A DNA stretch of 64,000 bases from Zonotrichia leucophrys gambelii. Taxonomy: Eukaryota > Chordata > Aves > Passeriformes > Passerellidae. How positions within the stretch are numbered: the stretch's first letter is position 1; every line of letters starts with the position of its first letter. The stretch covers positions 25,514,099-25,578,098 of the forward strand of contig NC_088177.1 in NCBI RefSeq assembly GCF_028769735.1, written 5' to 3'. Below, piece after piece: positions 1-54,419 of the stretch. The translations under genes were made by a program, and so were the position numbers. The notes under the pieces are model-generated. The model was not told the DNA's origin and searched no databases. It was given only the letters and a program-made list of their open reading frames with translations.

Positions 1-1993
1 CAACCATGTTTACTTTATTGTCAATTTTTTTCATTGTGTAAGATTTTTTTAAAGCTTAGCAGCTGAATATCCTATGGGGATGACAGCTACAGTAATTTTC
101 TCTTTATAAATATTCATGATTTGAAAGCTATAGCATTAATTACATTCATTTACATATCCATCTGAACACACAAGTAAACTGAAAACTTTGTGAACACTTA
201 TTTAATAATATAAAAGTGACATTTCCTTCAGAAAGAATTTGATTTTTAACATTCAGTGATGCATTCACTAAGATTAATGTCTAAATGGAATGATTGGATT
301 TTGATGAGAACCGTGTGAAGCAAAAAGAATAATCTTAAACCAGCTGAAAGGCAGCAGGTGTGCTAAGCTAGGAGAAAATTTCGGTGGAATGAAGAACTAG
401 TTCTGCTTCTAAGGCTTTTTGGAGTATATTATAGCATGTGTCTTTTATTTACATGAATCAAAAGAAATGTATCTGAATTTTATAATTTATTTTCGTGGTT
501 ATTTTTGTTTTATTATCCTTTGGGGTTGTTTTGTTTTTTTTTAATAGGAAAGCATAGTGGTTTTACAATAATGAGGGTATTCTTTGGATTTATTGCTTCC
601 ATTGCTTGTAAAGGCAGTGCATTTGATTTATGCTTTTTTTATGCTGGTCTGCATGTGCAGTGTGTAATTTTAGTGCTACCTAGAATTTCTCTATTCTTCT
701 CTGTTAAGCTATATTGTGGGGGAGGAGAGTGTTTTGTGAAGGGAAGTGGTTTTAGCTGTACCTTTTTATTCTGTGGAAAAAGGGTATCAAATATAATCCA
801 TGGTTTTTTACAGGTAATGATCTCATGCTGACCTCATGGGCTGTCCTGTGTGGTGTGTGTGCCGTGTAACGCCTTTGCAGTGTGGGCAGGGTCTGCCCAG
901 CAGTGTAGCACCAGCCCTGAGCAGGCTGTGCTGAGGCAGGTGCTGACGTTCTGTGGTGCTCCCCTGAGCTGAGCTACCCTGGCTGGGTAGCCTTGGACAG
1001 GGAGCTGAGAAGTGTGTGTGTGGGAATTTTGTGAAATTCCTAATATCCATCTGAGTTCCGGACATTGCAGCTGTCCTGGCAGAAGCACATCTGCTAACAG
1101 TACAGGGTGCTTTTAGGAAAAACAGATTTGTGTTTGGAAAGTGGACTTTAGTATCTGCTTTACTATGGAATTTAACAATTAATATCTTGGCCCCATAGCC
1201 CAGACAAGTTATACTGTATAACATCAATTTCTCTCTAATTGTCTTATTTGTGTTTGAATGAAACCTTGCCCCATCTTACATATTTTATAGTGCAAGTTTG
1301 TGAACATGTCTTGTTAATCAGTTCAGTTTACCTTGTTTCTAATAGCCATTTAATAACATAATTATGAGTCTCTGCAGATATTTTCTGTGCAGACTGTATT
1401 ATTTAGAATACTTAACACATTTATAATAGTGTATGTAATTGAAAGGACTGAGGTCAGCATTGCTCTGTAAATTAGCACTGCATGGAAAAGTCTTGTCTTC
1501 TGTTTTGAAGACATGAAATCTCATACTCGTGCTATGCATTAATGGAATGTCAGCTTAAAATATGTCCTGTGCTGATGGAGCCTGTCTGTGAGATATTCTG
1601 TGAATTCCTTTTGAAATACTGAATTTTATTTGAGTCAAAAGGGGGTTCCATGCCTTACAAATTCAAAGGCAACAGAACAGAAAATAGCAAAGTTGTTTAG
1701 AGTTTCTGTCTTCTTTTTCTTGAGCATCATTGTTCTGGTTATACTGGAGTACTGGTTTGGCACAACTAGGAATATGTAAGGAATATTTTTTAGAAGAAGT
1801 ATTTGGAAAATGTGCTTCATCTGTTAGGCACAATAGACATTATCTAGTAATTGCTTTTTCTTCTTCCTCCTGAACATAAAGCTACTAATTTTTATCAGAG
1901 TCTTTCTGTACCATTGTTAAAATAATTCACAGATGCCTTTGCTTTCCTGTGCAGATTTTCAAGCTTTTTTTCATTTCTTTTTCCCTCACACAG
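1..1993 (+). other. SLC25A12: SLC25A12 intron preceding the first visible exon
   Basis: No exon matching the upstream EF-hand part of SLC25A12 is visible here. The open frames are short and lack splice context. A GC-richer patch at about 825-1090 stands out from the AT-rich intron, but I do not recognise it. Confidence 0.7.
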
Positions 1994-19409
<17,416 letters not shown>

Positions 19410-19676
19410 GTCCTGAAAAGATGTTTCAAATGAACAAAGTGATGCAGTGGGAAGAATTCACAAGAGTACTGCTGAATTATTTTCCAGTCAGCTGCATGTG
19501 TTCTAGCTGAACTGAGCTTGCAAATCTAATTGCTCCTTTCAAATATTCATACATACCTGCATTTATTTATTTACACACAAGGAACTGATTGAAGCTGTGG
19601 TTCTCTGCCTTGTTTTAACCAGTGGCATGAAGCTGTAGCCTAGACTTTGCCTTGCACAGCTTGCATTTAATGTTAC

Positions 19677-19684
19677 TGTACATA
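19677..19684 (+). promoter_or_regulatory. Pumilio response element in the SLC25A12 3' UTR
   Basis: TGTACATA fits the PUM1/PUM2 consensus UGUANAUA exactly. It lies about 125 nt upstream of the poly(A) signal. Function is inferred from the motif only. Confidence 0.45.
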
Positions 19685-19807
19685 TTGTACATCTTTGTAC
19701 AGAGACATCAGGGCATCTATACACGTACATTTATATAATGGGTATTGCAGTTCAAAATAGTTTGAAATGTACAGATGTTTTGAAGGTGTTTTGTTAACAA
19801 TCGTGAC

Positions 19808-19813
19808 AATAAA
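19808..19813 (+). terminator. SLC25A12: SLC25A12 polyadenylation signal
   Basis: Canonical AATAAA about 400 nt after the stop, followed by a T/G-rich stretch (gcttgcgtcacttcgcttct) that could be the downstream element. Confidence 0.8.
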
Positions 19814-19830
19814 ATGTTTAAAAACGCTTG

Positions 19831-22520
19831 CGTCACTTCGCTTCTTTGCATTTACAGGAAGTTGTCTGGTATGATTGTGTTTCCCTCCACAGAGGAAATG
19901 TGAAAATCAGATGCACCCATTTAATGAATGGACAGGACAGAACAGAGCTCTGCAGGAATGCCCTTCACTGCTAGTTACAGCAAAGGAATTGAAATGCAGT
20001 GTGCTGGCTTGTAAGCGCTAGAGAACACGGTAATTAGATGAGCACATGCAATGTTTTATTTTGCAGCACTACTTTGTGACAAGGAATTCTCTCCAAATAC
20101 ATGGCAGTACTAAATGTGTAATAGATACTACCTCTATGGTAGCATATTCAAAACACAATGAGAGATTTGCCAGTTACTGGCACACTCAAGAATTTTTACA
20201 GGGTTTATTACTCAGTGCCTTTTTTTTCCTGAATAGAAAACTTGTTACAAAAAATTGAAAGTATTCTCCTTATTTCTAGATTGTTTTACCATGAGATTAG
20301 GTTATTCTGTGGGGACGAAAAACTTACTTTTTTATTATTTTTATATGCAGAACTCATTGTTTATATTTACAGGTAAGTGGAAGTAAAAGGAGACGAGAAA
20401 GGCTGAACTATTTCTGGCTTAGCATCCACCAAAAGTTTCCCTGGTATAGTACTGAAATGGAAAAATGTCAGAGGAAATAGGGGAGTTGAGATTTCTGCTG
20501 TTGTGGAGGAAAATTACTCACACTGTCCTTGTGGCCAGAGATGAGATGGGTGGTTACCAGCTTTGCTTACTGAAGTTTTACATGTTTCTTACAGGGTTAA
20601 ACATCCTGGAATAGAGCATATCCAAAGGCTATAAACTGATTTCAGGTTCTGGTTTTCTATTTAGGCGACAGCAGGCCCATCAGGGTTTAAGTCAGTTTAT
20701 GAAGAAATGGCTTATAAAGAACTGAACACTACACAGAGCAGCCTTCCTCCAGCTCTAGCCTCTGAGGAAACTAAAAATTATTTTGGTGCTGAATAATATT
20801 TAGTGAGCCAGAGGTTACAGTACACTGACCTTAGAAGTCTGATCACCATTCTGCAATATGAATATAGATAACCCCATTAGAAGGCTTCCTGCTTTATTTG
20901 TTGTATTGTGTTTAAGGAATTTCTCGTTCCGTACTGTTTTCTGGATAGAGACACGCTTCTGGGAACTCTCTCCTGTAGCTATGAATTCTGTCTTGGGCTT
21001 TTCTAAATAGAGACAAAAATGGTGGGGACCCACTGCATTTAATCTTAGTCACGGCTTGTTGGCTGCCTTGATCAAGGCCTTAGGAGACCTGACAATGCAC
21101 AACAGCATTTGTATTTCTTGCAGCTCCAAAACTGGACAGTTTGACTCCCAGAATCTTCATTTACAACATCTAGCCTCACTTTTGGTCTTAACGTTGCAGG
21201 TATGGCTTTTGCATTTTTAACCTGTACTCAGCTATTCTGTGAGGAAGGACCACAAGCAGGAATAAAGATAGAGTAGTATTATATTTAATAATTGAGAATT
21301 ATTAGAAGGCTGAAACTACACAAAACTAATGCCATGTGATCTGCATGAATGCAAAAGGAAGCCTTACCTACTGGACTTCTGAAAATAAAAGTGGGAGGGA
21401 AATGTATTATTCAATGAAAAGTAATCTCGAAAAACCTCACACAACCTACCAACCAAAAGCCAAGCAACCCCTCAAAACCATCAAACCAAGAGAACTTGTG
21501 CTGTTAACAATTCTTCTGCCCAAAGGTACAAACCATCTCATGCTGTGCCTGTTCTTACACAGTTCACAGGCTTCTCAGCTCAACAGAGCTGCTCTTGCAG
21601 GGGTGAGCAGAACACACAGGATAAATGTCTGCACACTGAGCAGCATGGTGTGTTGGAAAGGGAGGGACACACTCTTGAAATGCTAACACCAATGGAAGCC
21701 TGAACACATTTCACTTCCAGACCCACCAAAAAAGAAAACATTCTGAAGAAAGAATTGCTGTTACTGCTGTGTCTCCACAGGCTGCTCATTATAACAGAAC
21801 TAAGAGAAGGAGAAAGAGAAAAAAAAAACCTCTCAAAACTAAACACAAAAGTTAAACAACGAAGAAACAATGACAATACTCCTGGATATGAAACTGATTG
21901 AGGAATATAAACCTATTTCCTACTTTTAAGCATATATAACCCGCTCTTCTGGCAAAACAATAAGCTTGTAACAGATTAAGAACTAATGTAGAGTCCTAAA
22001 TTAAAGAATACAAAACTGATTTAGTGCCTAATTAGTAAAACTCACAGTATTTATTAAAAAAAACCCCAAACCAACCCAAAAGAAACAGCCCCCCTGCAAC
22101 CCATTGTAATAGAAAACTTCATAATGTGTTAAGAAAGAAAAAAAAAGTAACCTTTAGAGAAATTACAACCATTCTGTTTCAAGCCATTAAGAAGTCTTGT
22201 TTCAATAAAAATGTTAAAAATCAATAATAATAAAAATCTTGAACTCAGTACAGAAAATTAGTAACAAGTCTGTAGTTAACAGAATGAAAACCATCATGCA
22301 ATAGAAATTAAGTTAAAAGTCTAGTTCCTTATCCTTTGGGAAAGAAAAAATTGATAACAGGAGCCTTTTTGCTATTGGCCAATTGCCATGGCAGTAAGGG
22401 GTGGCTGGGGGTAGAAAACAAGCCTGTGATGTGTGAGTAAAACAGGATCAGCTCCCAGAAGCTCTGAACTACTGCAGGGACACAGATTACAGGTCAGGGC
22501 AGCTGACGAGTGCTCATATA
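19831..22520. other. Intergenic gap between convergent 3' ends
   Basis: AT-rich sequence without recognisable genes. The low-numbered end could hold a longer SLC25A12 3' UTR and the high-numbered end a longer DYNC1I2 3' UTR. A further minus-strand AATAAA lies at 22050-22055. Confidence 0.6.
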
Positions 22521-22523
22521 GTA

Positions 22524-22529
22524 TTTATT
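22524..22529 (-). terminator. DYNC1I2: Candidate DYNC1I2 polyadenylation signal (distal)
   Basis: TTTATT on + reads AATAAA on -, about 600 nt beyond the DYNC1I2 stop. It competes with the nearer AATAAA at 22646-22651; I cannot decide which is used. Confidence 0.4.
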
Positions 22530-22645
22530 TATGAATCAGTCTCACCTGTTAATGCACCAATTCAAACAAAAGGAAATCGGTATTAAATATGTATTTCATT
22601 AATTCAGGTCTGATTATCACATAAGTTTTTAACTACAGACAAATT

Positions 22646-22651
22646 TTTATT
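22646..22651 (-). terminator. DYNC1I2: Candidate DYNC1I2 polyadenylation signal (proximal)
   Basis: AATAAA on the - strand about 475 nt after the stop codon. Either this or the 22524 signal probably ends the mRNA. Confidence 0.4.
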
Positions 22652-23123
22652 CACATATATTACCCACTACCAGAGTCTGAGGCTTATCTATATATAAACA
22701 ATGAAACTTGGAACATATGCATGCATATCATGGGTAATTTGAAGAGTTCAAAGTAAAGAATGCTTCAGAGATTTACTACCTAATGAAGGTTAGTCTGTAA
22801 TACAGAAAGTTTTAGGAGCAAAAACTTTTACTTTTCAGAAAGATATACTGTTTCAGATTGGACTTTACAGAGGCCGAGTAGCAAATTTGTACCAGGTTAG
22901 TGTTTCAGCAAAAGAAGATCCCTGCAAAGTCAAAGTTAACTGTATTAAAAGTTACACAGATCCAAGAACGTGCTTGTAATTCATATATAAAACAAAACAA
23001 CGCAAGATCTGATTTTCAATGATCTCAATACATTTCCAAGTCCATTGCTGAATGCATCCATTGCTCCCTGTGCTGTGGTTGGGCTGACAGCGGGTTTGGC
23101 TCCCTGCAGGCAGGCAGGCAGCC
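22652..23123 (-). other. DYNC1I2: DYNC1I2 3' UTR (minimum extent)
   Basis: Sequence between the TAG stop and the nearest AATAAA. It contains a perfect 14-bp palindrome ATATGCATGCATAT at 22715-22728. Confidence 0.55.
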
Positions 23124-47960
<24,837 letters not shown>

Positions 47961-48700
47961 TGGCATTCCCGTGTCCCTTTAAAGCAGCAGCAGGAAAGCG
48001 CGTTGTCACACCATGGACTGCCGCCCGTGCAGTGCCGGCAGCACAAACCGAGCGGAGCCGAGGGGAGCCCAGCCCATCCCGCCTGGAGATGACCGCGGTG
48101 CGCACCTGGTGCCGCCAGAACCGAAGTCCCCACCCAAACCCCAGCCCGGCAGCCCGCACAGGGTCGCCCCACGCCCCGAGGCCCGGGAGAAGGCGGCACC
48201 CCCGGCCTCTGCCGCCCAGCGAGCCGGGCCGCCCCCGGCCCCACCCGGCTGCCACAGCCTTCGCTGCACAGGGCGAGGCCGAAGGAAGGCGCGTTCCCAC
48301 CGGCCGGCGGCAGCGCTACCCGCGGCTCGGGCCCCCGCGCACCTGCCCGCGGCTCCTCCCGCGGCTCCTGCCCTGCGCCCGCTGCCCTCGGCCCCGCGCC
48401 CCTTCCGCCGCCGCACAAAGGCGCCGACAGCTGGCAGGCGGCTGCCGACGGCACACGCCGAGGGTCAAACCAGCTCCGAAGGCGTTGCGGAATGCGCGGA
48501 AATCTACGGAAATTGCGGAAGGACACTGAAATCTGTGCAGTGAAACACCCAATACCCCACTCGTCCACACCGTCAGGGCCGGCAATCGGAAAGGAATTAA
48601 CACGGAGAACGAGCGCGAAGCGACGCAGGAATAGGGCCGTTCCCGAGGCCCGGCGCCACACCCCTCTGGCGGGGCGCTGGCTGGCGAAATCGCTTAGAGA

Positions 48701-48719
48701 ACGACGACACCCAGCATGC
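48701..48719 (+). promoter_or_regulatory. ZNF143-like site
   Basis: ACGACGACACCCAGCATGC matches 14 of 19 positions of ACTACAATTCCCAGCATGC, including the CCCAGCATGC half. Confidence 0.5.
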
Positions 48720-48786
48720 ATCGCGCACCGCTGGGAGGCTCTCGTCGCCGATGGCCCCGGGCGTGGCCGTGGCGCTGCCGCGCGTT

Positions 48787-48805
48787 GCATGATGGGAGCT
48801 GTAGT
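48787..48805 (-). promoter_or_regulatory. ZNF143 (SBS2) site
   Basis: The - strand reads ACTACAGCTCCCATCATGC, a near-perfect match to the ZNF143 motif. It abuts an ETS site and sits where DYNC1I2 transcription should start. Confidence 0.75.
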
Positions 48806-48812
48806 CTTCCGG
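48806..48812. promoter_or_regulatory. ETS/GABP site (CTTCCGG)
   Basis: CTTCCGG directly adjoins the ZNF143 site, a common composite in CpG promoters. A second CTTCCGG lies at 49039-49045. Confidence 0.6.
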
Positions 48813-48891
48813 AGTGGGGACACGCTAGCACCCTGCACTCGGCGTCCGCAGGGCGCGGGGAGCGAGCGCCACCGCCTGCCGTGGAGTGCGT

Positions 48892-48905
48892 GCGCGCATG
48901 CGCGC
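48892..48905. promoter_or_regulatory. NRF1 site (palindromic)
   Basis: GCGCGCATGCGCGC contains the NRF1 core GCGCATGCGC and is a perfect 14-bp palindrome. Confidence 0.65.
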
Positions 48906-49227
48906 CGTGCTCCGGTTCGCTGGGGGCGGGGGCGCGCGGGGAGCTCCCCTTCAGGGACGCCCCGGCAGCGGCCCCGGCAGGGCAGGGCGGGCCGAGGCGG
49001 GATCCCTGTGCGGGACAGCGCCCTCAGCTCTGCTTTGGCTTCCGGGCAGTGAGGGACAATCCACGTTAGGCCCCTCCCGCAGCCGAGCGAGGAAACCGGT
49101 CATGTCGGTGGAACTGTGTGGTTTTAACCGCGGGGCCCACGTGCGGCCGGTAGCCATGATCCCTGCAGTGAGCTGGCGGTAACGAGTGTAAGAGCCTGGT
49201 GCGGTGTGGGCGTCAGGCCGTGACAAA

Positions 49228-49317
49228 ATGGCCCCCGCGGATGGTGCTCGGCAGCCGGTGGCGTTGGGCCGCCCTGGCGACATGGCGGATCCCACCGTGA
49301 GCGTCCTGCAGGAGTGA
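49228..49317 (+). other. Short ORF at the + side of the island (29 codons)
   Basis: MAPADGARQPVALGRPGDMA, then DPTVSVLQE. The start has A at -3 and G at +4, and a second ATG at 49282 is also in good context. A possible donor GTGAGC at 49297 could turn it into a coding first exon. I recognise no homology. It may be a 5' leader ORF of a divergent non-coding RNA or simply YY1 sites. Confidence 0.2.
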
Positions 49318-49840
49318 ACTTGCACAGCTCATTTTGATGCAGCTCCAAACTGGTAGCAAGTGACTTTGCTGTTTCCCACTCGTCCTGAATAAATAAGTAT
49401 ATTGTCCTTTGTATCCAGTGGAAACCTCTATCAGAATCCTGTGCCTGTTTTTGGTAACTGCTGGGCCAGTGCTGCTGGCTTCTATCTCAGTGGAGTGCAG
49501 GGTGCCCCAGCCTGCTGATCTGCCAGAACTGTGCCTGCCAAAGCAGAGTTGCAGGGAAGATTGCTGTTCACAACACCCTGCGAAGTGAAGCATTTGGAGG
49601 CTATAAGCCCAGAGCAGGTTAATTTTTCTGCTATTACAGAGTTGGAATAATTTATTTGCAATAAATGGATCTACAAATAGTTATTCCTGGCAAGTGTAGT
49701 TTTGAAACTTGCCCTGACAAGTCCTGGAAAAAGGCTTCATTTGCAGCCTGACTTTGTAGCAATCCTGTTAGGTACAATAAACTGAACAGGTTGGTTGGTA
49801 CTTTGCTGGGATAACTGCTAGAAAACTTCAATTGCTGCAG

Positions 49841-49879
49841 GAATCAGTGTTGATTATTTACTCCACTGTAGTGTTCCAG
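49841..49879 (+). other. Candidate 39-nt exon
   Basis: Bounded by ATTGCTGCAG and GTGAGT and open in phase 0 (ESVLIIYSTVVFQ). The acceptor pyrimidine tract is weak. It could belong to a divergent transcript or be chance. Confidence 0.2.
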
Positions 49880-50648
49880 GTGAGTCAGGATTTATACTGA
49901 ACCTCAAAAAGTTTAGAAAAACCCTCTGTTGTTTAGATGGCTTGTGATAATTTAATAACCTTCATACATTTTGTAAGAGTTTCTCCCCTCTTTCCCATCC
50001 TGCTAGATGGCCATATTTATTTTCTGTCGTGTCAAAATAAGGTGATGATGAATGATGGCTCCTTTCTGACATAAGAACCCGTTTGCAGTCTGGTAACCTT
50101 TAGCACAAAATATACACTAGTGGATGGTCCAACACGTGAGGGTGATTCCCTGCCAAGCACTATAGAAAATAGGGTTACCAGCTGAAAAATTCCAAGTTCT
50201 CCTTCCTCAGTGTGGTCTGATAGGGTACTCTCAATTTTTTTCTATTATGTGATTAAGACAGGAGATACTGAGATCTTCTTAGTGAATACTGTAATTCACC
50301 AAAACCTGCACTAGCTCAAGTGGTTTTATGAGAAAGTTTGAGAAGTGCCAAGAGATCAGCCCAAAGGAGCTGTTTTCAGGTGTATGGTATGCTAGGCTAT
50401 ATTCTGCCCTCAGTTTGTGCACCTGTCTCTGCTGACCTTTATGGAAGTTTGTGTACTCATCAAAAGAGGAAAATACATTTGAATATTGGTTAGGATGCTA
50501 ACAGATTCCTTTTGTATGGATTATGTTAGCGTTACTAACCAAAAAGATCAGAGGGTAAATAAGGAGACAAAGTGTGCACTTTTTATCTATTCTAACTGTT
50601 AGCTCTAACAGTTAAATTTTAGCATTTTCACTTTGTTATGAGCTGAGA

Positions 50649-50663
50649 TGAGTCACTGACTCA
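50649..50663. promoter_or_regulatory. Back-to-back AP-1 sites
   Basis: TGAGTCA and TGACTCA separated by one base form a perfect palindrome TGAGTCACTGACTCA. A second inverted repeat, TAACTGTTA/TAACAGTTA with a 4-nt loop (50593-50614), lies just upstream. Confidence 0.4.
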
Positions 50664-51175
50664 CAGCATCAGTAAGGTCTATTCAATAAAGACTGGGGAC
50701 ATGGAGTCATTTTACTAAAAATAGAAATAATTTTTTTTCCTTTTCTGGTTCTTTCATAAGAAACTTGCCAATGTGTTGGAAGAACCCCTGAAAAATTACA
50801 TGAATTCAGAGTGCAGCTAAACTATGAAGCAAAGACATAAGCATCAATTTTTTAATATAAAATTATTCTCACAATATCTCCTACTTCTTAGCTTAAATCT
50901 TTACTTTTAACAGAAATTACAAGGCAATAGATAGTTGAAAATGCATTTATTACTAGCAGAAGCCAAGCTCCATATTTACAAAGCACTTGAGCAGAAAGGA
51001 GATGGCAAGATTTGACTCAATGGAAAGATGAACTCTAACATCTGTCACGCCCTGTGGAGATGACACCTGTGGTTAAAAGCATTTATTGAAGAAAAAATTG
51101 GATTTCTTGACTCTCAAAGCCATGTGTCATGGGAAACATGGACACTGACTGGGGTCTGTACAGGTTCACACACAC

Positions 51176-51225
51176 AAACACACACACACACATATAGATA
51201 TGTATGTATATATACACACACACAT
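51176..51225. repeat. CA/TA microsatellite
   Basis: Interrupted (CA)n followed by TATGTA-type and (TA)n(CA)n units. Confidence 0.9.
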
Positions 51226-54200
51226 CTATTCTTCTGGAACAAATCTGCACATATAATTTGGCAGTTTTTGTTCTGTATTACATTTCCAAGGCATGGTCTA
51301 ATCTGTTTCATTTTTTATAGCAATATGGCAAGAAATGAACAGCATTAGTTTTGTTCTATTGTGTATGCCTCTAATGCTAACAAGCTCAACACATTTACAG
51401 ACGTGTTTGTAGGAGCAAAATGTATTTATGGCTGGTTTTGAAGTCAGTGGAAATGTGTGATATTCAAGGAATACTGTCATTAATCACAAAAATTATTTTT
51501 AATTTCACAGTAGTAATAGAGAACTCTCACTATTAGTTATACTAAAACTGGCTGCAATTCAGGAGTGATGTGAAAACATCTGTTCTATATGCTTAATTGA
51601 TCATATATGTCCACAGAGAGGTACTGATCAGCTGTTGTGATATATCTATGACAACAATTAAGAGTCCAAGAGGAAGTACAGAATTCAGATCCATGAGATT
51701 TTATAATTTTCTGGGTTTAATTTTTATGTTTATTGATAAATCTAGCATTTTGTAGCATTTCTTTCTCTGAGCCAAAAAAGCTTGTTGCTAGTACATGAAA
51801 AAATTAATCTTAAAAGGAACTTTTCTCCAGCTCTTGCCTTTGCTCTGGAATTGTGGGGTCAAGTGACTTAAGTCTTGTCTTTTTACCTTGCTATCAGGGG
51901 AGGAGAAGCAGTGTTTTGCCCTGGGTAACACAGTTTGTGTCACTGGTTACCAGGTTACAAACATATCTTTATTTTCTCTTAGTCTTAGTTGCTCAGTGTG
52001 TTAAATTAAGTGTCCTGATTTCAATAGCAATATTCCTTACTGCTAAGGCTATGTGATTTGATATTTGGAAAGAAGCCTTTTGAGTGGAAGGCACCACGTA
52101 TAATTTGGAGTGTTATTAAAATCATACCTGCATGGAATAGTTCATAACTTTTGTCCTGACAAGGAGATCAACAACTGAATGATACCTTTGTGGTTTCTGA
52201 GCTGTTCTTCCTGCCACATTTCAGAAGCTGACAGAGTTATCCTTGTGACACAGGTGTGAAGTAAAGGTGACAAATACTACACAGAGTTTTACAGGAGTTA
52301 ACTCAAGATCAGTCACAGATATTCAGTTAATGGTTAAATATTGCCCTTCCTTCTCTTAGTCTCATGATCAGTTCAGAAGAACCAAGTTTTCTTAAATATC
52401 AAACTGTATTTAGAAGTAAGCATTTTAAGTGAAGGCAAGCTCTAAATTTATGGAGTTAAAATATGACCTCAATAGGGTGGAAATTTTGATGGGCTGTTGT
52501 TTGAACTCCTGATATGCACTAAAGCAAATTTCATATTTATTTCCACGGGGAAGGCAAACTGCTTTTCCTAGAAAAGGATCAAAAGCATCAGAGTGGATAT
52601 GCCATGTTAATAGTAGGAGGTGGGACAGTGAGGGTGGGAGAACTGATGGGACACTCACGGTTCAGAGAATTCAGCACTTTTCATTTGTGCTGGAAGAAAT
52701 GTAAATTATGTCACCCTCACCTCCTAGTGCAAAGTTATCACACAGACAGTCACTAAGTGATACTGCTGACATTAAAATGGCTGGAATGTTATTTACTTCT
52801 ATGTATTTCTTTTGGAAATCTTACAATATCTTATTGCAAATGAAACAAAAATCCACATATAATGGTGTAAGAAACAAAGGTTTGTCTGTAGTTTCAATGC
52901 TGGATTATTGTTGTATCTCAAAGCTAATTGAAATCCAAGATGTTTGTATCAAAGCTGTAATGAGACACTGACAAATACCTTTCTGCCCCAGTGGAAATGT
53001 AATCTTTCTATGGAACATTTTGTCCTGGTAAATTCCATCTGCAATAGGCACAGGCACTTTGCATTTGAATCAAGAAGGTCACTCCTTTGGATCAGATGAT
53101 ATAGTGTACACTCCACTTGCCTTTAGATGAAATTGATCCTTTACTGCATTGAATATAAGACTGTGCATTTTTTACACCTAATTATCTTATTGTTTCATCT
53201 AAATGAATTTGGAATGCCAACACCACCACCCCTTTTTGATCTTTGCACGTGTCCGTGAGACAATTCTCTGAAAAGCCTTATTTCTTTGACAGGAATACTT
53301 TAAAATATTCTGTTGCATTTCTTTGCTAAATAAACCAGAATAAAATCAGTGTTTCATTTACTGATAGAAATGAATATTTCATAACATTTCTCTCCCTTTT
53401 GCAGCAGTAACACCATAGTTCTATGTATAATTACTCAAACTTGTTTGAGTAATCTTCTTAGTACCTAGTAACTACATATTCAGCATTTTTGTTGTTTTAC
53501 TCATAAATAATGCCATTGACTTCAGTGAAGAGAGGCATCATAAAACTGAATGGCAGTTGCACTGTGTTCACTCTTCAGTGTTAAAATTTTCATTACCTTT
53601 GGAAAGGTGACTTTTTTATTCTTTTAATATAAAGTAATTTGTACTGACTGTATGTAAAAAAGTGTGTAGATTATTTTTACAACAATAAAGGGAAGAAATC
53701 TCTAGTTATGGAGGAGCTATTGTGAAATGCATAAATAGCAGCTAGGTGTCTGCAGGTATGAACCTGTTCTTATTTAAATCAATGGAAATTTCACTGCTGA
53801 CTGCACTAAATGCTGCATCAAGACCCCAGCTCTTTCCAAAAATCAATTAAATGCTCTTAATAGGCTTTCATGCCTTTGAAAATCTTTCTGTCAATTACAG
53901 ATGGAAACCAATCAATTAGGCCTTCGAGTTCATTTTGTTAAAATAAATCCCACAATATTGTGCAAAATTAAGTAAGATGCTTAAATTTGCTGGCTTTTAT
54001 TTATCCAGAAAGATTAAACAGTGATGACAATCTGTGATTGTCAAACCACCTTGTTTTATTTGCTAGAACATGTGGGACTCAATAGAATGCTAACATGATT
54101 CTGTGTGTTTTGGATTGTTTCTGCACTGTGAAGAACAGTGCTGGTACTAGGAAGCTGAGCAATGAGAAATTGCTCTGTCAGGACATGGACTAAAATTAAT

Positions 54201-54419
54201 TTTAAGTAGACTTTTTATGTGATACTGTATCAATTGGAAATTCTGATTTAGTTTCTGCTAAGAAAATGTTGAAAATGCTTTAGAATTTTCTTAACCAACT
54301 AAAGTTCAGTAATAGTGGATACAAAAAATATAATTCTTAAGGAATATTAAACAGTATTTAGTGTAAAAAGCCTGGCTTGTTCTGATCTGTATTAATTTTG
54401 AACATTTCATTGTTCACAG

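Larger units (their letters stand above)
19410..19830 (+). other. SLC25A12: SLC25A12 3' UTR
   Basis: Short 3' UTR from the stop to just past the AATAAA signal. The exact cleavage site is inferred. It contains a Pumilio-type element and two nearby TGTAC motifs. Confidence 0.75.
47961..49317. promoter_or_regulatory. DYNC1I2: CpG island: DYNC1I2 promoter, probably bidirectional
   Basis: A dense CpG block, sharply different from its AT-rich flanks, lies about 1.2 kb upstream of the first coding exon and must contain the non-coding first exon of DYNC1I2. Plausible - strand donors are CAG/GTGCGC at 48343 and 48106. No TATA box is evident. Housekeeping-type factor sites cluster at 48701-49045. The + strand side also has YY1-like ATGGCGG and AAATGGCC sites near 49225-49290, suggesting a second, divergent start. 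Long open frames here are due to GC content. Confidence 0.85.

Noticed and set aside
505..831. 108-codon + frame in the first SLC25A12 intron, Phe/Cys-rich
   Set aside because: Driven by T-rich sequence (TTT, TGT codons); no homology or splice context.
822..1100. GC-richer patch as a possible SLC25A12 exon
   Set aside because: None of its frames matches the EF-hand half or linker of the carrier; likely an eroded repeat.
50043..50075. C/D-box-like TGATGA and CTGA motifs as a snoRNA
   Set aside because: The boxes are only about 20 nt apart and there is no terminal stem; a C/D snoRNA needs roughly 60-90 nt.
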